A stretch of DNA of 64,000 nt from Altererythrobacter sp. ZODW24 (GCF_003344885.1 NZ_CP031155.1:2621327-2685326), one strand, 5' to 3'; shown: positions 35,156-44,253, counted from the first letter of the stretch. Notes: generated from the sequence alone by a model not told the origin. Numbers and translations are program-made.

Positions 35156-36823
35156 TTAGTTAGCTTGGCTGCTCGGCAGCATCGGTTGGTCGGCGTCTTC
35201 GGCAGGTTCTGCCTGTTCCGCGGCAAGTAAGCCTAGCCCGGCTAAGCGTGTGGTTACCGTTTTCGCGTCTTCCGGACGGCCGTAGAAATAGCCTTGTCCC
35301 TTGAGCGGACCAAGCTTCCTGAGCTGATCCAGAACAACGTCGCTCTCGATACCCTCAGCGGTAATTGGGAGCTTCAAGCCTTCGCCAAGCGACACGATTG
35401 CATCGACGATCTTAGAGTTTCCGCGGTTCGCATCCATTTCAGATACGAAGCTTCGATCAATCTTGATCCGGTCGAATGGAAGCGAGCGAAGTTGCGCAAG
35501 GCTGGAGTAGCCGGTGCCGAAATCGTCGAGGCTGATGGCAACACCCTGGTTCTTCAGGCTAGTGATCATGGTGCGCACGACGTTGAGATTTTCGTGGAGG
35601 CAGCTTTCGGTAATCTCGATCTCAAGACGATTGGGCGGGAAACCGTGCTTTGTCAGCAGCTTGAGAATTTTCTGCGAGAACCAAGGATCGCGCAGTTGAA
35701 CAGGTGAAATATTGATCGATAGCGTAAGCTTCGGATTCCATGTTTTGGCGTCTTCTAGTGCAATGCCGATCAGTTCTTCCGACAGATCGCCGATCACGCC
35801 CATTTCTTCGGCAACTGGAATGAACACATCGGGGCCGACAATGCCCATATCTGGTGACAGCCAGCGCGCAAGCATTTCGAAACCAACCAACTCACCAGTG
35901 TCGAGATCGACTTGCTGTTCATAGAACGGCACGAATTCGCCTTCGACCATACCACGGCGAATTCCGACTTCGAGTTCCTTGCGGAAGCGTTGCTCGTTTT
36001 CCATCGGAGTTTCGAACCAGAAAAAGCGGTTACGCCCCTGCTTCTTTGCGTGATACATCGCGATGTCCGCACGGTGCATCAGTGTTTTGGCAAAGGCTGG
36101 CTCAGCTTCACCCGCAACCGGGTTGGCAAGCTCTGCTGTAGCGATGCCGACGGACACGGTCACATCGAGTTCCTGATGACCACATTTGATTGGCTGCGCG
36201 ACTGCATCAATGATCCGTGCTGCAACTTTATCAACGGACCCTGTGTTTAGAGAGTCATACGCCAGAACGCAGGCGAATTCATCACCGCCAAGGCGTGCAA
36301 TAACCGAGTCCTCGGGCAATTCCTGTTTGATACGAATTGCCGTTGTTCGCAGCATTTCGTCTCCAACCATGTGACCGTTCACGTCATTAATCTGCTTAAA
36401 GTTGTCGAGGTCGATCATCAAAAATGCGAGGCCATGTCCGCGTTCGATGGCAGAGGCCATGAGTTGTTCGGTCGCGGGTGTGATGCTGCGGCGGTTCAAA
36501 GAACCAGTCAATTCATCAGTTTCGGCGAGTATTCGAGCGGCATTTTCGGCTTTTTGGCGTTCAGCAACTTCTTGCGTGAGGTCGCGGTAGCGGCGCCAGC
36601 CGAAGATAATTAGTGCAATATTGAGCAATACGGCGTTGACGAGCAGTGCATCTGGAGCAACGCCGCTTCCCGTCAAAGCCCGGGCGGCCTGAGGCAAAAC
36701 GCGCCCACCAGTACCGAGGAACATGATGATCGCGGCTGCAGCAATTCCAAGCGCAACGATATCGCGCCCGGCCTTGTCGAGCCGCTTATCTCCATCTTTG
36801 CCGACCGGTTTTTCAAAAACCAC
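35156..36823 (-). CDS. GGDEF-EAL cyclic-di-GMP protein
   Basis: A 555-residue membrane protein with two helices (about 22-40 and 58-76), a short coil, a GGDEF domain (about 98-270; intact GGDEF at 179-183) and an EAL domain (about 285-535). The EAL motif reads EML at 316-318, but the ExLxR pattern and the other catalytic blocks (NISPVQL, EITES, DDFGTG, KIDR, EGIE) are present, so both synthesis and breakdown of c-di-GMP are possible. I see no RxxD inhibitory site five residues before GGDEF. The GTG start at 36823 has AGGGGA upstream. No periplasmic sensor domain is evident. Confidence 0.92.
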   Translation of the reverse strand: MVFEKPVGKDGDKRLDKAGRDIVALGIAAAAIIMFLGTGGRVLPQAARALTGSGVAPDALLVNAVLLNIALIIFGWRRYRDLTQEVAERQKAENAARILAETDELTGSLNRRSITPATEQLMASAIERGHGLAFLMIDLDNFKQINDVNGHMVGDEMLRTTAIRIKQELPEDSVIARLGGDEFACVLAYDSLNTGSVDKVAARIIDAVAQPIKCGHQELDVTVSVGIATAELANPVAGEAEPAFAKTLMHRADIAMYHAKKQGRNRFFWFETPMENEQRFRKELEVGIRRGMVEGEFVPFYEQQVDLDTGELVGFEMLARWLSPDMGIVGPDVFIPVAEEMGVIGDLSEELIGIALEDAKTWNPKLTLSINISPVQLRDPWFSQKILKLLTKHGFPPNRLEIEITESCLHENLNVVRTMITSLKNQGVAISLDDFGTGYSSLAQLRSLPFDRIKIDRSFVSEMDANRGNSKIVDAIVSLGEGLKLPITAEGIESDVVLDQLRKLGPLKGQGYFYGRPEDAKTVTTRLAGLGLLAAEQAEPAEDADQPMLPSSQAN

Positions 36824-36954
36824 GCGCTGAATTCCCCTCTATTTCAGCGTGCAATTCGCACGTTACGCTAAATATAGGGTTAATTTTGTGGTAGCTGGAG
36901 CATGTAATAGGAAGCGGTGTTAGTCTGCCGCAAGAACAAGAGACGGAGTGATTT

Positions 36955-37368
36955 GTGGCAAAACGATATTGGTTGATGAAGTCGGAGCCGTTTAAATATG
37001 GGTGGGATGACCTAGTGGCCGAAGAAGAAGGCACTTGGGATGGCGTTCGTAACCATCGTGCAAAAAATAATCTCGCCGCGATGAAGAAGGGTGACCAGAC
37101 GTTCTTCTACCACTCACGCGAGGGGCTGGAGATTGTTGGTATTGCGGAGGTTAGCGTGGACGGGATCATGGACCCGACCGATCCCGAGCAGAAATGGAAT
37201 GCGGTCAAGATTGTTCCGAAGCGTAAGTTCGACAAGCCGGTTACGCTTAAGCAAGTGAAGGCCGATCCGCGGCTTACCGAAATGGAGCTGGTCCGCCTGT
37301 CACGGCTTTCCGTTAGCGAAGTCACCAAGGAAGAATGGGACATCGTGTTGGAAATGGAAAAGGCGTGA
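36955..37368 (+). CDS. EVE domain protein
   Basis: A 137-residue single-domain EVE protein of the PUA-like fold, related to human thymocyte nuclear protein 1. The family pattern is clear: YWLMKSEP at the N-terminus, WDGVRNHRAKNNL around 29-41, and GDQTFFYHS. EVE domains bind modified bases in DNA or RNA. Start GTG 36955 has GGAG eight bases upstream. It ends two bases from the convergent ThDP enzyme gene. No restriction or defence genes flank it. Confidence 0.92.
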   Translation: MAKRYWLMKSEPFKYGWDDLVAEEEGTWDGVRNHRAKNNLAAMKKGDQTFFYHSREGLEIVGIAEVSVDGIMDPTDPEQKWNAVKIVPKRKFDKPVTLKQVKADPRLTEMELVRLSRLSVSEVTKEEWDIVLEMEKA

Positions 37369-37370
37369 CG

Positions 37371-39044
37371 TCAGGCCTTCCCGCGTAGCGCTGAGAGCGT
37401 CACGCCTCCGGCGGTTAGCCGTTCAATGTCAGTTACGAGATGCAGCAGGCGCAGACCGTTGCGACCCTTGGCTTCGGCGAGGGCGCCGGCGAACTCGCTG
37501 GTAGTTTCCACGCGCTGCGACCAGCCGCCGAATGCCTCACCCAGTTTAGCGAAGTCCGGGTTCGAGAGCTGCGTGCCGGAAACACGGCCTGGGTATTCAC
37601 GCTCCTGATGCATGCGGATCGTACCGTACGCGCCATTGTCGACCACAATCACCAGCAAATCGCGCTCATATTGCGCTGCGGTCGCGAGCTCTTGTCCATT
37701 CATCAGGAAATCGCCGTCGCCTGCCACCGCAACGACGCTGCGTTCTGGATGGCGGAAGGTTGCGGCAACAGCAGCTGGAACGCCGTATCCCATTGCGCCA
37801 GCGGTCGGTGCCAGCTGACTTGGGAATCCCTCATATGGCCAATGGCGATGCCACCAGCCAGAGAAGTTACCCGCCCCGTTACAGATGATCGTATCAGCGG
37901 GAAACTGGTCTCGCATCATGGCGACACAGGCTGACAGGTCGAGCGCGGTATCAAAAGTTGTCGGATCAGGTGATGGTGTCGACCATTCCTTCCATTCGGC
38001 GTGTGCCTCCGCACCCGCGTCAAAATGGACGATGTCATCTTCCCACAAGGCAGCGGTCTCGGCGAATTCGCCCATGTCGGCGCATAGGGCGAGGTCGGTC
38101 CGGTAAACGCGGCCGAGCTCGTTTGGATCGGGATGGATATGGATCATCGTCTGATCGGGATGGTCTGGCGTTACCAGCTCATATCCGTCGGTGGTCGCTT
38201 CGCCCATTCGTGCACCCACAACCACCAGCAAGTCCGCTTGTTTGACGCGTTCGACCAGCTTCGGGTTCGGGCCATAGCCGAGGTTGCCGGCGTAAACGCT
38301 CGATGAGGGCGGTACAGCATCTTGCCTGCGAAATGCGGTCGCGACCGGCAGGCCAATTCGTTCAGCAAAGACCGTGAAGTGTTCGCGCGCCTTGGCGTTC
38401 CAACCAGCACCGCCGACGATTGCAACAGGAGAGGCGGCATCGCCGATCATCTGCATCATTGTTTGCATCGCATCAGGGCAAACCGCCTGCGCAGGCGAAA
38501 CAACGGCTGGACGGGGTGAGCCTGTTACCATGCGCGACAGCATGTCTTCGGGCAACGCGATCACAACTGGCCCGGGGCGACCTGAAATCGCGACCGACCA
38601 AGCGCGGGTGATATATTCTGGAATGCGGTGCTCATCGTCGATCCGCGTTGCCCATTTTGCGATGGGGCTGAAAAAGGCCGGGAAGTCGACCTCCTGAAAA
38701 CCCTCACGGTCACGCATGCGGCTGTCGACATCACCGATGAACAGGATCATCGGCTGCGAATCCTGCATTGCGACATGCACGCCAATCGTGGCGTTGGTTG
38801 CGCCGGGCCCGCGGGTGACGAAGCAAATGCCGGGTTTGCCGGTCATGGTGCCATCCGCGCAGGCCATGAACGAAGCGCCACCTTCCTGACGGCAAATCAC
38901 CGTTTCGATTGAAGTGGTGTCATGCAGGGAATCGAGCACCGAAAGGAAGCTTTCGCCTGGAACCGTAAAAATGCGGTCGCATCCTTGTTCGGCTAGGCAT
39001 TCGACCAGCAAGCTGGCGGCGGTCTTTTCTGATGCAGAGTTCAT
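37371..39044 (-). CDS. ThDP-dependent enzyme, acetolactate synthase-like
   Basis: A 557-residue three-domain thiamine diphosphate enzyme. Catalytic Glu54 lies in ICRQEGGASFMA and the ThDP-metal motif GDGDFLMN...DNGAYGTI near residues 445-480. It resembles the acetolactate synthase large-subunit/oxalyl-CoA decarboxylase superfamily. No ilvN (regulatory subunit) or ilvC lies nearby, so a role in branched-chain synthesis is doubtful. The substrate cannot be assigned from the sequence. Confidence 0.85.
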   Translation of the reverse strand: MNSASEKTAASLLVECLAEQGCDRIFTVPGESFLSVLDSLHDTTSIETVICRQEGGASFMACADGTMTGKPGICFVTRGPGATNATIGVHVAMQDSQPMILFIGDVDSRMRDREGFQEVDFPAFFSPIAKWATRIDDEHRIPEYITRAWSVAISGRPGPVVIALPEDMLSRMVTGSPRPAVVSPAQAVCPDAMQTMMQMIGDAASPVAIVGGAGWNAKAREHFTVFAERIGLPVATAFRRQDAVPPSSSVYAGNLGYGPNPKLVERVKQADLLVVVGARMGEATTDGYELVTPDHPDQTMIHIHPDPNELGRVYRTDLALCADMGEFAETAALWEDDIVHFDAGAEAHAEWKEWSTPSPDPTTFDTALDLSACVAMMRDQFPADTIICNGAGNFSGWWHRHWPYEGFPSQLAPTAGAMGYGVPAAVAATFRHPERSVVAVAGDGDFLMNGQELATAAQYERDLLVIVVDNGAYGTIRMHQEREYPGRVSGTQLSNPDFAKLGEAFGGWSQRVETTSEFAGALAEAKGRNGLRLLHLVTDIERLTAGGVTLSALRGKA

Positions 39045-39167
39045 CTTAGCGGCCTAGCGCTCGCTTCTCTAAGCTTCAATCCGTAGCGTCAGGCGTTCCA
39101 TAGAAATCGGACCTACACGGTTAACGTCCCGCCTTGTGACATTCGTGGTAAACCGAGTGGACCGTGG

Positions 39168-39183
39168 TTAGCATCCGGTTAAC
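39168..39183 (+). promoter_or_regulatory. CtrA-like box
   Basis: TTAG, seven bases, then TTAAC. This is one mismatch from the alphaproteobacterial CtrA consensus TTAA-N7-TTAA(C). It ends ten bases before the start of the 63-residue gene. A single short match can occur by chance. Confidence 0.35.
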
Positions 39184-39192
39184 AAGCGCGGC

Positions 39193-39384
39193 ATGAGAAA
39201 CAACTTGGTCCTAACCGACGAAACCGCCCGTCACCCATTTCGCGCAACACTGCCGCCACATGTGCGGGCCAGCGGTGAACGCCGCGATATCAATTCGGTT
39301 TGGGAAATCACGACGCAGGACGTCAAAGAATTCCTGATGGCTTATTGCGCGTGCTTTATGGCGGCGAGCATCTTCCTCGCCTGA
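39193..39384 (+). CDS. Small protein with C-terminal hydrophobic tail
   Basis: A 63-residue frame from ATG 39193. Residues 1-40 are polar and basic (RHPFRATLPPHVRASGERRD). The final 17 (FLMAYCACFMAASIFLA) form a short hydrophobic tail with two cysteines, suggesting membrane association. It fills the gap between a divergent ThDP gene and a convergent transporter gene, ending six bases from the latter. A CtrA-like box lies just upstream. The ribosome binding site is weak, so I am only moderately sure it is translated. Confidence 0.55.
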   Translation: MRNNLVLTDETARHPFRATLPPHVRASGERRDINSVWEITTQDVKEFLMAYCACFMAASIFLA

Positions 39385-39390
39385 TCCTGC

Positions 39391-40710
39391 CTACCAGTCG
39401 ATCGGGATATGGGCTTGTTCTGCTCGGTAGAGCCGCTGGCCTAGCCATGCTGATACAAGGCACATCCCCGCACTCAACAACAGTTGTTCGGTAACCGAGA
39501 TTCCCGCCATGCTCAGTCCGATTGCTAGTCCCGAGCCAACAACCATTGCGCCGGAATTGACGATGTTGTTGGCCGCAATCGTGCGTGCTGCATGTTCTGG
39601 ACGCACCTTGGTGGTGAGGAATGCATAGAGCGGCACTACGAACATGCCGCCGGCAATCGCGATTCCGAGCAAGCAGAGCAGTAGCACTATCGCCATTGGC
39701 CAAGCGATAAACTGGGCCACATTGAGCAGCTCGGTTGGTTGATCAGCCTGCCACAGGCGGCACACGAAGTAGAACGCCACCACGAAAGCGCCCATGAAGA
39801 GAACGGATATCGGTGAATATTTCGCCGAAACGGTACCTTTCAGCAATGCGTTGATCGAAACGGATCCGATTGCCACACCCACGCTGAACACTACCAAGAA
39901 CAGGCTGGCGACCTCCTTGGAAGCCATAATCACATTCTTGGCGAGCGGCGGGAACTGGATGAACAGCACCGCCCCAATGGTCCAGAAGAAGCTAATGGCA
40001 AGGATCGCGTAAAACACTTGCTTTTCATGCATGGTGTTACGGATCAGCACGAAAGAGGCGCGGAAAATGTTCCAATCGAGCTTTTCGTTCGGCTCGCCCA
40101 TCGGCGGCGCCGAGGGGATTTGGCGGCTCACGAAATAGGCCACGACAGAGGTCACGATAATGGCGCCCGCTGCCCATTGCACCGGGATCCAGCCCGCTAG
40201 GATCGTGCCTGTCAGTATGGCGACATAAGTACCCGCTTCGACCAAACCCGTGCCGGCCAGCACTTCGTCTTTCTTGAGGTGCTGCGGCAGGATGGCGTAT
40301 TTAATCGGGCCAAGGAATGTCGACTGTACACCGGTTAGAAGTAAAGCCAGCAACATGAGCGGAATGGCTATCGTATTTACCGCAATGCCCTGCCAAGCCA
40401 GATAGAGGCCTGTCGCGCCGATTATCATCAGGATAATTTCACAAGCCTTCACCGCCCGGATAATTGCGGCCTTGTCGCGCATGTCAGCAAGTTGTCCGGC
40501 AAGCGCCGACAGCAAGAAGAAGGGGAGAATGAACAACGCCGAAGCAAGGCCGCTGAAGCTGGCCTCTGCACTTTCGGAATTATAGACGCTGTAGACGACA
40601 AACAGCACCATCGCTGTCTTGTAGAGATTGTCATTAAAGGCATTAAAAAGCTGCGTTACGAACAGCGGTAGAAACCGCCGACGTGCCAGCAAATGCGTGG
40701 TTGTGCTCAT
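39391..40710 (-). CDS. MFS transporter, LplT-like
   Basis: A 439-residue major facilitator protein with about 12 membrane helices. The N-terminal segment FLPLFVTQLFNAFNDNLYK is the hallmark of the LplT lysophospholipid flippase subfamily, which is often fused to or next to an acyltransferase and acyl-ACP synthetase; here it is alone. A role in lysophospholipid recycling is likely but not proven. It is divergent from pgsA, another phospholipid gene, across 112 bases. Confidence 0.85.
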   Translation of the reverse strand: MSTTTHLLARRRFLPLFVTQLFNAFNDNLYKTAMVLFVVYSVYNSESAEASFSGLASALFILPFFLLSALAGQLADMRDKAAIIRAVKACEIILMIIGATGLYLAWQGIAVNTIAIPLMLLALLLTGVQSTFLGPIKYAILPQHLKKDEVLAGTGLVEAGTYVAILTGTILAGWIPVQWAAGAIIVTSVVAYFVSRQIPSAPPMGEPNEKLDWNIFRASFVLIRNTMHEKQVFYAILAISFFWTIGAVLFIQFPPLAKNVIMASKEVASLFLVVFSVGVAIGSVSINALLKGTVSAKYSPISVLFMGAFVVAFYFVCRLWQADQPTELLNVAQFIAWPMAIVLLLCLLGIAIAGGMFVVPLYAFLTTKVRPEHAARTIAANNIVNSGAMVVGSGLAIGLSMAGISVTEQLLLSAGMCLVSAWLGQRLYRAEQAHIPIDW

Positions 40711-40822
40711 TATATCCCGTGGTGCAGCTCAGGAGGAAAAGTCGTCCTATAGGAGTGGGAGTAGGGGACAAGGGCAAGAGTTTGCTTTTGCACGGGGCCG
40801 GATACCGCTACGGGTAGCGAGC

Positions 40823-41431
40823 ATGTGGAGCCTTCCCAACATTCTGACCATGTCGCGCATCGCGGCGATACCGCTTTTGGTTTACCTGCTGTGGTGGCCG
40901 GACTGGCAGCTCGGCTATGGCCTTGCCTATGTCCTGTATGCGTTGATGGCGATTACTGACTATTTTGACGGTTATCTGGCTCGGGCGAGCGGCGCTGTAT
41001 CGAAATTGGGCCAATTCCTGGACCCTATCGCTGACAAGCTGATGATCGCGTCGGTCATTCTTGTGCTTACCGCGCAAGGTTTTCTGCGCGGTCCCTATGT
41101 GGGCGATATGCATGTGATAGCTGGCCTCATCATTCTGATGCGCGAAATCGCCGTATCGGGCCTGCGGGAGTTTCTCGGCGGCCTGCAAGTATCCGTTCCG
41201 GTCAGCAAGCTAGCCAAGTGGAAAACGACCTTTCAACTGCTTGCGCTGGGCGGATTGATATTGGGCGGAGCAGTGCACGGGCAGCCATGCCAATCGCTCG
41301 CCGATCAATGTGCGAGTTTCGAAGACAGCTGGATCCATGTGGCAAGCCTGTTCTGCCTATGGGCTGCCGCTGCGCTCACTGTGATTACCGGCTGGGACTA
41401 TCTGCGCGCCGGTTTGAAGCATATGGATTGA
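40823..41431 (+). CDS. pgsA: CDP-diacylglycerol-glycerol-3-phosphate phosphatidyltransferase
   Basis: Commits CDP-diacylglycerol to phosphatidylglycerol and cardiolipin. The 202-residue membrane protein has the CDP-alcohol phosphotransferase motif with Asp46, Asp49, Asp67 and Asp71 and AR at 53-54. It starts MWSLPNILTMSRI, typical of PgsA. The open frame extends upstream to 40628, but only ATG 40823 gives the family N-terminus. The next gene starts five bases after the stop. Confidence 0.95.
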   Translation: MWSLPNILTMSRIAAIPLLVYLLWWPDWQLGYGLAYVLYALMAITDYFDGYLARASGAVSKLGQFLDPIADKLMIASVILVLTAQGFLRGPYVGDMHVIAGLIILMREIAVSGLREFLGGLQVSVPVSKLAKWKTTFQLLALGGLILGGAVHGQPCQSLADQCASFEDSWIHVASLFCLWAAAALTVITGWDYLRAGLKHMD

Positions 41432-41436
41432 GTGGG

Positions 41437-41952
41437 GTGCCAACAACTCCGACCTATCTTCATTTGCCCGATGACACGCCGCTCCCGAATTTGGAAATCG
41501 GGCTATTCTCTGCAGTAGTCTTGATCGAGAAGAAGTTGAGTGATGAGCGTGAAAGTGCATTGGCCGGTTGGCTTGTAGCGAACGGTTGCCTCTCGATGTC
41601 GGCTTGGGGTGAAGGTTGCAGTAAGTTCCATGATGCTGTCGATGGGAAGGTCTTAGAAAAATTCGATTTCAAGGATATACCAGAGGACGGTTTCGTCATG
41701 ACTACTTGGCACGACGACGAACCGATGAACGAAGTGCTTTGGTATCATCTCTATTGTGCGTTTCATCCGACAGTGAAGCTCAAGCGTTTAACAGTTGATC
41801 TATCGGAAGCCGATCGAGAGAGCGAGATCGCTGAGCGCTACCGTTACGTCGCGACTGATGAATATCTGGATAGTGATGAAGCCAATTTTGATCGAAAGTT
41901 GACCGGATGGTGGTTCCAGATTCGGGCATTTTTCGGACGTGTTTTGAGCTAA
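41437..41952 (+). CDS. Unknown cytoplasmic protein
   Basis: A protein of about 171 residues from GTG 41437, five bases after pgsA; TTG 41428 is an alternative. It has no signal peptide or membrane segment until a weakly hydrophobic end (WWFQIRAFFGRVLS). Notable segments are MTTWHDDEPMNEVLWYHLYCAFHP, which looks like a conserved core, and a Trp/His-rich middle. I do not recognise a family with confidence. Its stop overlaps that of convergent oxyR by four bases. Translation probably depends on coupling to pgsA, because no separate ribosome binding site is clear. Confidence 0.65.
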   Translation: MPTTPTYLHLPDDTPLPNLEIGLFSAVVLIEKKLSDERESALAGWLVANGCLSMSAWGEGCSKFHDAVDGKVLEKFDFKDIPEDGFVMTTWHDDEPMNEVLWYHLYCAFHPTVKLKRLTVDLSEADRESEIAERYRYVATDEYLDSDEANFDRKLTGWWFQIRAFFGRVLS

Positions 41953-42845
41953 CCAGCCCGCAATTCCTCAGCCAACAATTCAAACTCTTCGCCGCGCGGC
42001 GAGCCCTTGCGCCAAACCAGCGCAATCTCGCGGCTTTCATTATCGGCGGCGAGTGGGCGGGCGACTATTTCGGTATCGTGCAAAATTCCCGCATCGATGG
42101 CCATTTCGGGCAGCATCGTGACGCCAAGGCCATTGTCGACCATTTGAACCAGCGTGTGCAGGCTGGTGCCGATCATGGTCGAATTGCCGCGTAGTTCGGG
42201 GCGATTGCAGGCCGCCAGCGCGTGTTCCTTCAGGCAATGACCGTCTTCGAGCAGTAGCAGCTTGCCCTCGTCGATCATTGATGACGACACGGTATCGGGA
42301 AGATCGACCGGATCATCTTTCGGGAAAGCTACGAACAGACGGTCATTGCAGATGTGCGCGTGATCTACTTCGCCGGTTGCGAAGGGCAGGGCGAGCAACA
42401 CGCAATCGGCACGCCCACTGCCCAGCGATTCGATTGCTGCGGCGCTGGGTTCTTCTCGCAGGAACAGCTTGAGCGAGGGGCGCTCTTTTCTAAGACGCGG
42501 CAGAATGCGTGGCAGCAAAAATGGCGCGATTGTCGGGATCACGCTCATGCGGAGTTCGCCTGAGAGCGGCTTGCCGGACGCTTGCACCAGATCGGTCAGC
42601 TCCTCTGCCTCGCGCAGCAAGCGGTGCGCCTTGGCCACAACTTGATTGCCAAGCGGCGTGAAGCGCACCACCCGGCGGCTACGCTCAACCAAAGTTACGC
42701 CAAGCAGCGACTCCAGTTCACGAATTCCGGCAGACAATGTTGATTGCGAGACGAAGCTTGCCTCTGCGGCCCGCCCGAAATGGCCATGTTCGTGCAGCGC
42801 GACAAGATATTGCAGCTGCTTGATTGTGGGGAGGTAGGAACTCAT
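41949..42845 (-). CDS. oxyR: LysR-type peroxide sensor OxyR
   Basis: A 298-residue LysR regulator: winged helix-turn-helix at 1-65 and an effector domain behind it. Cys204 and Cys213 (EDGHCLKEHALAAC) have the same nine-residue spacing as the peroxide-sensing C199/C208 of E. coli OxyR, which identifies it well beyond a generic LysR. Its ATG overlaps the rnd stop (ATGA), so it is translated with ribonuclease D. No katG or ahpC lies adjacent. Confidence 0.92.
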   Translation of the reverse strand: MSSYLPTIKQLQYLVALHEHGHFGRAAEASFVSQSTLSAGIRELESLLGVTLVERSRRVVRFTPLGNQVVAKAHRLLREAEELTDLVQASGKPLSGELRMSVIPTIAPFLLPRILPRLRKERPSLKLFLREEPSAAAIESLGSGRADCVLLALPFATGEVDHAHICNDRLFVAFPKDDPVDLPDTVSSSMIDEGKLLLLEDGHCLKEHALAACNRPELRGNSTMIGTSLHTLVQMVDNGLGVTMLPEMAIDAGILHDTEIVARPLAADNESREIALVWRKGSPRGEEFELLAEELRAG

Positions 42846-44065
42846 TCCGCTGCTGGTTCGCCAACCTCTTCGGGTTTGGCGTCTTTGGTAGGCTCAGGCT
42901 CGCCCTCGATCCGGGTCATTTTCAACCGGCCCTTCTCGACTGCGAAGGCCATGCGGCCCTCGACCAGTTCTAGCGCATCCTTACCAAACACATCAAAGCG
43001 CCAGGTGGTGAGAATCGGCAGATCACGAAGGCCGGCAGCGAGCGCTTCCAACTCATCAGCCTTGGTCAGTAGGCGGCTGGCAATATCAATCTCACGGCTA
43101 CGAATTTTGAGCAGCAGTTTGAGCAGGTCGGCGACCAACGCGCCTTCCTTACCGAGCGGTGCGCCGCGTTTGTTTTTCACTGGCATTTCATCGGAAGGCA
43201 GCGGCTCCGCATCAGCGATGACTTTCATCATCCGTTGGCCAATATCGTTTTGTTTCCAGGCGCTTGATAGGCCACGCACCTTGGCCAGATCGCCCTGCTG
43301 TTTCGGCGGATTTCCGGCAATGTCGGCCAGCGTTTCATCGCGCATGATCCTGCCGCGCGGGATGTCTTTATGTTGAGCCTCGGTCTCACGCCATGCGGCG
43401 AGTGCCTTAAGCCGGCCAAGCACCTGTGCGTTGCGTGATGGCGCACGCACGCGCTTCCAAATGGTCTCCAGATCGGTTTGGTAATTGCTCACCGTAGCGA
43501 GCTTTTCCATCTCGATATCAAGCCATCCGCCTCGGCCTGTTTCCACCAGCTTGTCGAGCATCTTGGGGAAAATCTCTGCCAGATAAGTCACATCGCCGAT
43601 GGCATATTCAATTTGGCGGTCCGTCAGGGGGCGGCGGCTCCAATCGGTGAAGCGCGCGCCCTTATCAACGGTGATGCCCAGCCATGCATCGACGAGATTG
43701 GCATAACCGATCTGTTCGGACTGGCTGATCGCCATCATCGCGATCTGAGTATCGAAAATAGGGTGGGGGGTCTTGCCGGTCAGATTGACGATAATTTCGA
43801 CATCCTGCCCGCCGGCGTGGAAGATTTTGAGGACATCCTCATTGTCGGTCATCAGATCGAGCAGCGGGGTCAGGTCGATGCCTTCTGCCAGCGGATCGAT
43901 TGCCGCGGCTTCCTTACCGTCGGAAATCTGCACCAGGCACAGGATCGGCCAATAGGTGTTTTCGCGCATGAATTCAGTGTCGACACACACAAAGTCTGCT
44001 GTCGAAAAGCGTTCACAGATTTCGGCCACGGCCTTGCTGTCGGTAATCAGCGGATGGATTTTCAT
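42842..44065 (-). CDS. rnd: Ribonuclease D
   Basis: A 3'-5' exoribonuclease acting in tRNA 3' maturation. The 407-residue protein has the DEDD site: Asp29 and Glu31 (VDTEFMRE), Asp in FHAGGQDVEI, and the Tyr/Asp pair in YAIGDVTYL. HRDC-type helical repeats follow in the C-terminal half, and the tail is Glu/Pro-rich. It is divergent from aspS across 188 bases and upstream of overlapping oxyR. Confidence 0.94.
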   Translation of the reverse strand: MKIHPLITDSKAVAEICERFSTADFVCVDTEFMRENTYWPILCLVQISDGKEAAAIDPLAEGIDLTPLLDLMTDNEDVLKIFHAGGQDVEIIVNLTGKTPHPIFDTQIAMMAISQSEQIGYANLVDAWLGITVDKGARFTDWSRRPLTDRQIEYAIGDVTYLAEIFPKMLDKLVETGRGGWLDIEMEKLATVSNYQTDLETIWKRVRAPSRNAQVLGRLKALAAWRETEAQHKDIPRGRIMRDETLADIAGNPPKQQGDLAKVRGLSSAWKQNDIGQRMMKVIADAEPLPSDEMPVKNKRGAPLGKEGALVADLLKLLLKIRSREIDIASRLLTKADELEALAAGLRDLPILTTWRFDVFGKDALELVEGRMAFAVEKGRLKMTRIEGEPEPTKDAKPEEVGEPAAE

Positions 44066-44142
44066 GGGAAACGCTTATAACGGCGCAGTGCCTCGCAGCC
44101 AGCCCGTAAGGGTGCATAGGCGGGGGACAAGTACCGCCAGCC

Positions 44143-44171
44143 TTGACAAAAGCGCCGCGCATGGGTGTTAG
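44143..44171 (+). promoter_or_regulatory. Possible aspS promoter
   Basis: TTGACA (44143-44148), exactly 17 bases, then TGTTAG (44166-44171) in the rnd-aspS gap, about 80 bases before the aspS start. Confidence 0.55.
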
Positions 44172-44253
44172 GGGCGCGCTTTTCGCGCTGCGCTGCTATA
44201 GGCGGCCCAGACTTGCGAAACCTGATATTTCTAACCGAAAAGACGAACCTGCC

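Noticed and set aside
36955-37368. EVE protein as part of a defence island
   Set aside because: EVE domains can accompany modified-base restriction systems, but no restriction, methylase or other defence gene is nearby.
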